Source of the DNA: Rhodospirillales bacterium
GTDB taxonomy: Bacteria > Pseudomonadota > Alphaproteobacteria > Reyranellales > Reyranellaceae
Direction: 5' to 3'
NCBI GenBank assembly: GCA_013205335.1
Contig: JABMNB010000162.1
Span: 1-9,924, forward strand
Length of the DNA: 9,924 bases
Shown here: positions 6,584-9,924 of the stretch, in pieces
How positions within the stretch are numbered: position 1 is the stretch's first letter
Layout of the letters: each line of letters begins with the position of its first letter
The notes under the pieces: model-generated
Told to the model about the DNA's origin: nothing
The model's input: the letters and a program-made list of their open reading frames with translations, nothing else
Databases searched by the model: none
Made by a program: the position numbers and the translations under genes

Positions 6584-7657
6584 ATGAGCACCGACATGGC
6601 CCTCCACTGGCGCGATCTCCCGCCGCCGGTCCTGTCCCTGCTGCGGCAGGGCACCGTCATTCCCGCGCATCCGCTGGCGCTCGATGCCGAGCGTCAGTTC
6701 GACAAGCAGTCGCAGCGGGCGCTGAGCCGCTATTACCTGGATGCCGGCTCGGGCGGGCTTGCGGTAGGCGTTCATTCCACGCAGTTCGCCATCCGAGAGG
6801 TCGGTCTCTATCGCCCGGTCCTCGAACTCGCCATCGAGACGGCACGCGAATGGACCGACCGGCCACTTGTCATGATCGCCGGGGCGGTCGGCAAGACGGT
6901 GCAGGCGGTCGAGGAGGCGCGAACCGCGCGCGCGCTCGGCTATCACGCGGTGCTGTTGTCGCTGGCGGCGCTGAAGGGGGCGAGCGAGGACGAGCTCATC
7001 GAGCATTGCTCTTCGGTCGCAGGAGAGATGCCGTTGATCGGCTTCTATCTGCAGACGGCGGTGGGCGGCATCCCGCTGTCGCGCGGGTTCTGGGCGCGCT
7101 TTGCCGCGATCGACAACGTGGTGGCGATCAAGGTGGCGCCGTTCAATCGCTACCGCACGCTGGATGTCGGGTTCGGCATCGCCAGCGCCCAGGCCGAGGA
7201 GCGCATCACGCTGTACACCGGAAACGACGATCACATCGTGGCCGATCTCGTCACGCCGATGGTCGTGCGAACGGGCAACCGCGAGGTGACGCTGCGCTTC
7301 CAAGGGGGGCTGCTCGGCCACTGGAGCGTATGGACGCGCGGCGCGGCCAAGATGCTGGAGCGGTTGAAGCTCTCGGTCTCGGCGGGCGCCATTTCGCCCG
7401 AGGTCCTGGCACTCGATTCGTTCGTGACGGACTGCAACAGCGTCGTGTTCGACGTCGACCATGATTTCGCCGGCTGCATTCCAGGTTGCCACGAGATTCT
7501 GCGCCGGCAGGGGCTGCTCAAGTCGATCGAGTGCCTCGATCCGCAGGAGAAGCTGAGCCCCGGACAGAGCGAGGGCATCGACCGGCTCTATGCGACCTAT
7601 CCCGAGCTGCACGACGATGCTTTCGTCGCGGCCAACCTCGAGCGCTGGCGGAACTGA
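6584..7657 (+). CDS. Dihydrodipicolinate synthase (DHDPS)/N-acetylneuraminate lyase superfamily protein, divergent active site
   Basis: A 357-aa (beta/alpha)8 protein of the class I aldolase group that forms a Schiff base with a keto acid. The Schiff-base lysine is K183 (VVAIKVAPF), the proton-relay tyrosine is Y155 (LIGFYLQ), and LYTGNDD (210-216) is the usual strand and loop after the lysine. The early motif is unusual: where DHDPS has GTTGEF, this protein reads VHSTQF (63-68), and YNxPGRTG is replaced by YLQTAVGG (155-162). The two sites that bind the keto-acid and substrate carboxylates are thus changed. At 357 aa it is also longer than typical members (290-310 aa), with a C-terminal extension from about residue 300. 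It starts 9 nt after the GNAT gene with AGGA at 6573-6576. Possible roles are an aldolase, a dehydratase acting on a keto-deoxy acid, or a cyclase. Superfamily is confident, reaction unknown. It is unlikely to be the lysine-biosynthetic DapA. Confidence 0.85.
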   Translation: MSTDMALHWRDLPPPVLSLLRQGTVIPAHPLALDAERQFDKQSQRALSRYYLDAGSGGLAVGVHSTQFAIREVGLYRPVLELAIETAREWTDRPLVMIAGAVGKTVQAVEEARTARALGYHAVLLSLAALKGASEDELIEHCSSVAGEMPLIGFYLQTAVGGIPLSRGFWARFAAIDNVVAIKVAPFNRYRTLDVGFGIASAQAEERITLYTGNDDHIVADLVTPMVVRTGNREVTLRFQGGLLGHWSVWTRGAAKMLERLKLSVSAGAISPEVLALDSFVTDCNSVVFDVDHDFAGCIPGCHEILRRQGLLKSIECLDPQEKLSPGQSEGIDRLYATYPELHDDAFVAANLERWRN

Positions 7658-7659
7658 TC

Positions 7660-9078
7660 TTGGAAGACCTGTTCGAGACACACGACGCTCTGGCCGTCGC
7701 CGAGCTGATCCGCAGCCGCAAGATCGGCGCCCGCGAGGTGCTCGACGCGAGCCTGGAGGGTCTGCGCACGGCCAACGGCAGGCTGAACGCCATCACAGAT
7801 TTCTACGAAGGCGAACTGCTCGAGAAGTCGGTTGCGGCGGCGGGCAACGGTCCGTTCCAGGGCATCCCCTTCGTGGTGAAGCAGCTCATGGCCGACTGCG
7901 CCGGCACACCGACCACGGTCGGCTCGCGCTTTTTCGCCAATGAGCCGGTGGCCCTTCACGACAGCGCTGCCGTGGCGCGCATGCGCCGTGCCGGGCTGGT
8001 GATCGTCGGACGCAGCAACACCAGCGAGTTCGGCCTGGCGCCGACGACCGAGCCGGCCTTCGGCGGCGCGACGGCGAATCCCTGGCGCGCCGACCTGTCG
8101 CCGGGAGGGTCCTCCGGCGGCTCGGCAGCCGTCGTGGCGGCGCGGGCGCTGCCGATGGCGCATGCGACCGACGGCGGCGGCTCGATCCGCATTCCGGCCT
8201 CGCTGTGTGGCCTGTTCGGGCTGAAACCCTCGCGTGGTCGCATCAGCCTGGCGCCGATCGGCGAGACGCTGGCCGGGGCAGGGGCACAACTCTGCGTTTC
8301 GATCTCCGTGCGAGACAGCGCGGCGCTCCTCGATGCGCTGGCCGGCGGTGAAGCAGGCGATCCCTATCGCGCGCCGGACAACGAGGGTTCTTTCCTCGAC
8401 GCGACCCGGCGCGCACCGGGACCACTGCGCATCGCGTTCCTGCGCAAGCCCGTCGGCTGGGAGTCGATGGACCCCGCGCTGGTCGCTGCCGTCGAACGCA
8501 CGGCGAAGCGGTTGGAGGCGCTCGGTCATCATGTCGAGGAGGCTGCGCCCGACTACGATCCCGGGGCAACCGGCGCGGCATTCGGAACGGTGATGTGCGC
8601 CAACACCTTTACCAACATCCAGGGGCGGGCCAACGGGCGAGTGCCCGGTCCGGACGATCTCGAGCCGGTGACGCGGCTCTATGCGGAGCAGGGCGGAAAG
8701 GTGAGCGCGCACGACTATATCCGCGCCGTCCAGACCTTCCATCGTACGGGGCGCCAGCTCGGCGCCTTCTTCGGGAAGTTCGACATCCTGCTGTCGCCGA
8801 CGATTGCCCGAACCTCGTTGCCGCTCGGTGAGGTGCGCATGGATGACAGCCTGGAGAAGTACGAGGAGGGCCTTGCGCCCATGGTGCCGTTTACGTCCGT
8901 CTGTAACGCCGCTGGCGTGCCGGCCATGTCGGTCCCGCTGGAAGTGACGGAGGACGGTTTGCCGATCGGCATGCATTTCGTCGCCCGCTACGGCGCCGAG
9001 CAGGTGCTGCTTTCTCTGGCGGCGCAGCTTGAGCAGGCCCACCCGTGGCGCCATCGTCGGCCTCACGGGGCGAACTGA
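7660..9078 (+). CDS. Amidase signature (AS) family hydrolase
   Basis: A 472-aa hydrolase that cleaves a carboxamide to acid plus ammonia or amine. The Ser-cisSer-Lys triad is complete: K74 (FVVKQL), S151 in SPGGSSGGSA (147-156) and the nucleophile S175 in TDGGGSIRIPAS (170-181). The 24-residue spacing between the two serines equals that in fatty acid amide hydrolase. The C-terminal blocks PFTSVCNAAGVPAMSVPL (about 410-427) and GLPIGMHFVARYGAE (about 435-449) are standard AS features. I took TTG 7660 as start, 2 nt after the preceding stop. GGCGGA lies about 8 nt ahead, and the protein then begins with the usual helix (HDALAVAELIRSRKIGAREVL). The frame is open further upstream but only inside the DHDPS-family gene, and no ATG lies near the expected start. 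GatA, the tRNA amidotransferase subunit, is a relative, but no gatB or gatC is adjacent, so a catabolic amidase is likelier. Substrate unknown. Confidence 0.92.
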   Translation: MEDLFETHDALAVAELIRSRKIGAREVLDASLEGLRTANGRLNAITDFYEGELLEKSVAAAGNGPFQGIPFVVKQLMADCAGTPTTVGSRFFANEPVALHDSAAVARMRRAGLVIVGRSNTSEFGLAPTTEPAFGGATANPWRADLSPGGSSGGSAAVVAARALPMAHATDGGGSIRIPASLCGLFGLKPSRGRISLAPIGETLAGAGAQLCVSISVRDSAALLDALAGGEAGDPYRAPDNEGSFLDATRRAPGPLRIAFLRKPVGWESMDPALVAAVERTAKRLEALGHHVEEAAPDYDPGATGAAFGTVMCANTFTNIQGRANGRVPGPDDLEPVTRLYAEQGGKVSAHDYIRAVQTFHRTGRQLGAFFGKFDILLSPTIARTSLPLGEVRMDDSLEKYEEGLAPMVPFTSVCNAAGVPAMSVPLEVTEDGLPIGMHFVARYGAEQVLLSLAAQLEQAHPWRHRRPHGAN

Positions 9079-9079
9079 C

Positions 9080-9517
9080 ATGTTGGGCAATGTCTGGCGG
9101 ATGATCGTCGCGGGATTCATTGCCGGCGCGCTGAGCGTGATGGTATTCCATCAGCTGGGCTTTTACCTGGCCGCAGAACTCGGCTTCGGTCGGCCCAATC
9201 TCTACAACATGCGACCGGTGCCGCCGTGGGGCGTGCCCACGATCGTCTCGCAAGCCTTTTGGGGCGGCCTGTGGGGCGTCCTCGGCGCATTCGTCGTTGA
9301 GCGCCTGCCGGGCATTCTCAAGGGGGCTCTCGGGTGGACCCTGTTTGGGATCACGCTGGTGCTGGCGGTGAACTGGTTCGTCGTGCCACCGATCAAGGGC
9401 GCGCCGATGGGCGGTGGCTGGCGCCTGCCGGGCGTGGTCGTCGTGCCCATCGTCTACGCCCTCTGGGGCTATGGCATGTGGCTGTTCTACGGGCTCGCCC
9501 GCAAGTTGCTGAGATAA
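9080..9517 (+). CDS. Small four-helix integral membrane protein, function unknown
   Basis: A 145-aa hydrophobic protein with four probable membrane segments at about 7-29, 54-74, 82-104 and 117-140. Loops include FGRPNLYNMRPVPPWGVP (36-53) and PPIKGAPMGGGW (103-114). There is no signal peptide, no obvious catalytic motif and no similarity that I can name with confidence. The PPWGVP...FWGGLWG pattern (48-66) recalls small conserved membrane proteins of alphaproteobacteria, but that is memory of a pattern, not a database match. The ATG at 9080 starts 1 nt after the amidase stop with GGGGCGA just upstream (9067-9073). An in-frame TTG at 9029 would add 17 residues of amidase-overlapping sequence without hydrophobic character, so it was not used. 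The operon position suggests a link to the pathway (transport accessory or export), but it could be an unrelated passenger. Confidence 0.75.
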   Translation: MLGNVWRMIVAGFIAGALSVMVFHQLGFYLAAELGFGRPNLYNMRPVPPWGVPTIVSQAFWGGLWGVLGAFVVERLPGILKGALGWTLFGITLVLAVNWFVVPPIKGAPMGGGWRLPGVVVVPIVYALWGYGMWLFYGLARKLLR

Positions 9518-9522
9518 GGAGG
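9516..9522 (+). promoter_or_regulatory. Strong ribosome binding site of the amidohydrolase gene
   Basis: AAGGAGG is an exact anti-16S match. It overlaps the stop of the membrane-protein gene and lies 11 nt before the ATG at 9534. It is the strongest site in the plus-strand operon, which otherwise relies largely on overlapping or near-overlapping starts. This may allow independent, higher translation of the amidohydrolase. Confidence 0.75.
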
Positions 9523-9533
9523 ACGACAGTTCG

Positions 9534-9924
9534 ATGAGGATCGTGGATGCACAGGTCCATATCTGGGGCGCCAACACGCCCGACCGTCCGTGGCCCGCGC
9601 GCGCCGAGCCGCACCGGGCGCCTCTCGGCAAGGAAGAGTTGCTGACGGAGATGGACAAGGCGGGCGTCGACGGCGTGGTCATCGTTCCGCCCTCCTGGGA
9701 AGGCGACCGCAACGACCTCGCCAACGATGCAGCGCGGAGCCATCCCCGCCGGTTTGCAACCATGGGCCGCTTCGATCCCGAGGCACCCGGCGCGACGAGC
9801 CAGCTCGCCGACTGGAAGAAGCAGCCGGGTATGCTGGGCGTGCGCTTCACGTTCCACACCGAGGTTCTGCGCCAGCCGCTGCTCGACGGTCGCTTCGACT
9901 GGGTGTGGGGCGAACTGGAGAAGC
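9534..9924 (+). CDS. Amidohydrolase-2 family TIM-barrel hydrolase (COG3618-like), 3' end outside window
   Basis: The first 130 residues of a metal-dependent hydrolase are visible. It opens with MRIVDAQVHIW, the first barrel strand and metal motif of the Amidohydro_2 family (usually DxHxH; here Q7 takes the place of the first His and H9 is kept). LLTEMDKAGVDGVVIVPPS (about 38-56) and GVRFTF (about 102-107) are the usual second strand and the strand with an Arg that binds the substrate carboxylate or lactone in related lactonases. Family members are about 270-330 aa, so more than half is missing. Known relatives include 2-pyrone-4,6-dicarboxylate lactonase, L-fuconolactone hydrolase and decarboxylases of the ACMSD type. 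In this operon a lactonase acting after the SDR would make biochemical sense, but that is inference. It is 16 nt downstream of the membrane-protein gene. Confidence 0.87.
   Translation, partial: MRIVDAQVHIWGANTPDRPWPARAEPHRAPLGKEELLTEMDKAGVDGVVIVPPSWEGDRNDLANDAARSHPRRFATMGRFDPEAPGATSQLADWKKQPGMLGVRFTFHTEVLRQPLLDGRFDWVWGELEK

Noticed and set aside
5752..7464. A 570-codon plus-strand open frame in another reading frame across the GNAT/DHDPS junction
   Set aside because: It is an Arg/Ala/Gly-rich shadow frame; the GNAT and DHDPS-family frames carry all the conserved motifs.
6584..7657. The DHDPS-family gene as dapA of lysine biosynthesis
   Set aside because: It lacks the GTTGE and YNxPGRTG motifs and is about 50-60 residues too long.
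5525..7681. A 718-codon open frame on the minus strand opposite the GNAT and DHDPS-family genes
   Set aside because: Its translation is rich in Arg, His and Asp with no recognisable domain, as expected for the antisense of GC-rich coding DNA. The plus strand here encodes two clearly recognisable proteins.
7660..9078. The amidase as GatA, a subunit of tRNA amidotransferase
   Set aside because: No gatB or gatC is adjacent and the neighbours are catabolic genes. The AS signature alone does not separate the two, so a catabolic amidase is the better reading.
7597..9120. A 507-codon open frame on the minus strand opposite the amidase gene
   Set aside because: It is the mirror of a complete amidase with its full catalytic triad. 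The antisense product has no domain features and low-complexity Arg/Gly/His composition.
9500..9533. A possible terminator between the membrane-protein gene and the amidohydrolase
   Set aside because: The gap is 16 nt, has no stem-loop followed by T residues, and is occupied by a strong ribosome binding site.

Overview
This is a GC-rich stretch of bacterial chromosome with tightly packed genes, typical of a soil or environmental proteobacterium. An alphaproteobacterium of the Hyphomicrobiales/Rhodospirillales type is my best guess. That rests on codon bias, operon style and protein flavour, not on a marker gene, so it is inference. I see no tRNA, rRNA, insertion sequence, CRISPR array or phage gene.

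The layout is two divergent transcription units separated by a 108-bp intergenic region (2307-2414). On the minus strand, reading right to left, lie three parts of an ABC importer of the NMT1/THI5-SsuABC-taurine type: permease (1539-2306), periplasmic binding protein (521-1510) and ATPase (1-502, cut by the window edge). On the plus strand is a run of eight genes with overlaps or gaps of only a few bases: a sugar-phosphate isomerase/epimerase-like TIM barrel (2415-3233), an enolase-superfamily enzyme (3230-4675), an extended-SDR NAD(P)-dependent epimerase/dehydratase (4672-5703), a two-domain GNAT acetyltransferase (5690-6574), a dihydrodipicolinate synthase (DHDPS)-superfamily protein (6584-7657), an amidase-signature hydrolase (7660-9078), a four-helix membrane protein of unknown function (9080-9517) and the start of an amidohydrolase-2 family metal-dependent hydrolase (9534 to the window end). 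A perfect 8-4-8 inverted repeat at 2316-2335 lies between the two units and is the best candidate operator.

Taken together, the window looks like an uptake-plus-catabolism locus for an undefined small organic acid, sugar acid or amide-containing compound. An SDR, an enolase-superfamily enzyme, a DHDPS-superfamily enzyme and a lactonase-like amidohydrolase resemble the logic of oxidative uronate/aldarate degradation (uronate dehydrogenase, lactonase or cycloisomerase, keto-deoxy-aldarate dehydratase). However, several enzymes carry changes at canonical catalytic positions: the SDR has Cys in place of the YxxxK lysine, and the DHDPS homologue lacks the GTTGE oxoacid-binding motif. The importer is also of a kind more often linked to thiamine precursors, sulfonates or aromatic and heterocyclic compounds. 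The substrate is therefore open, and the pathway may be undescribed. No transcription factor gene is in the window.
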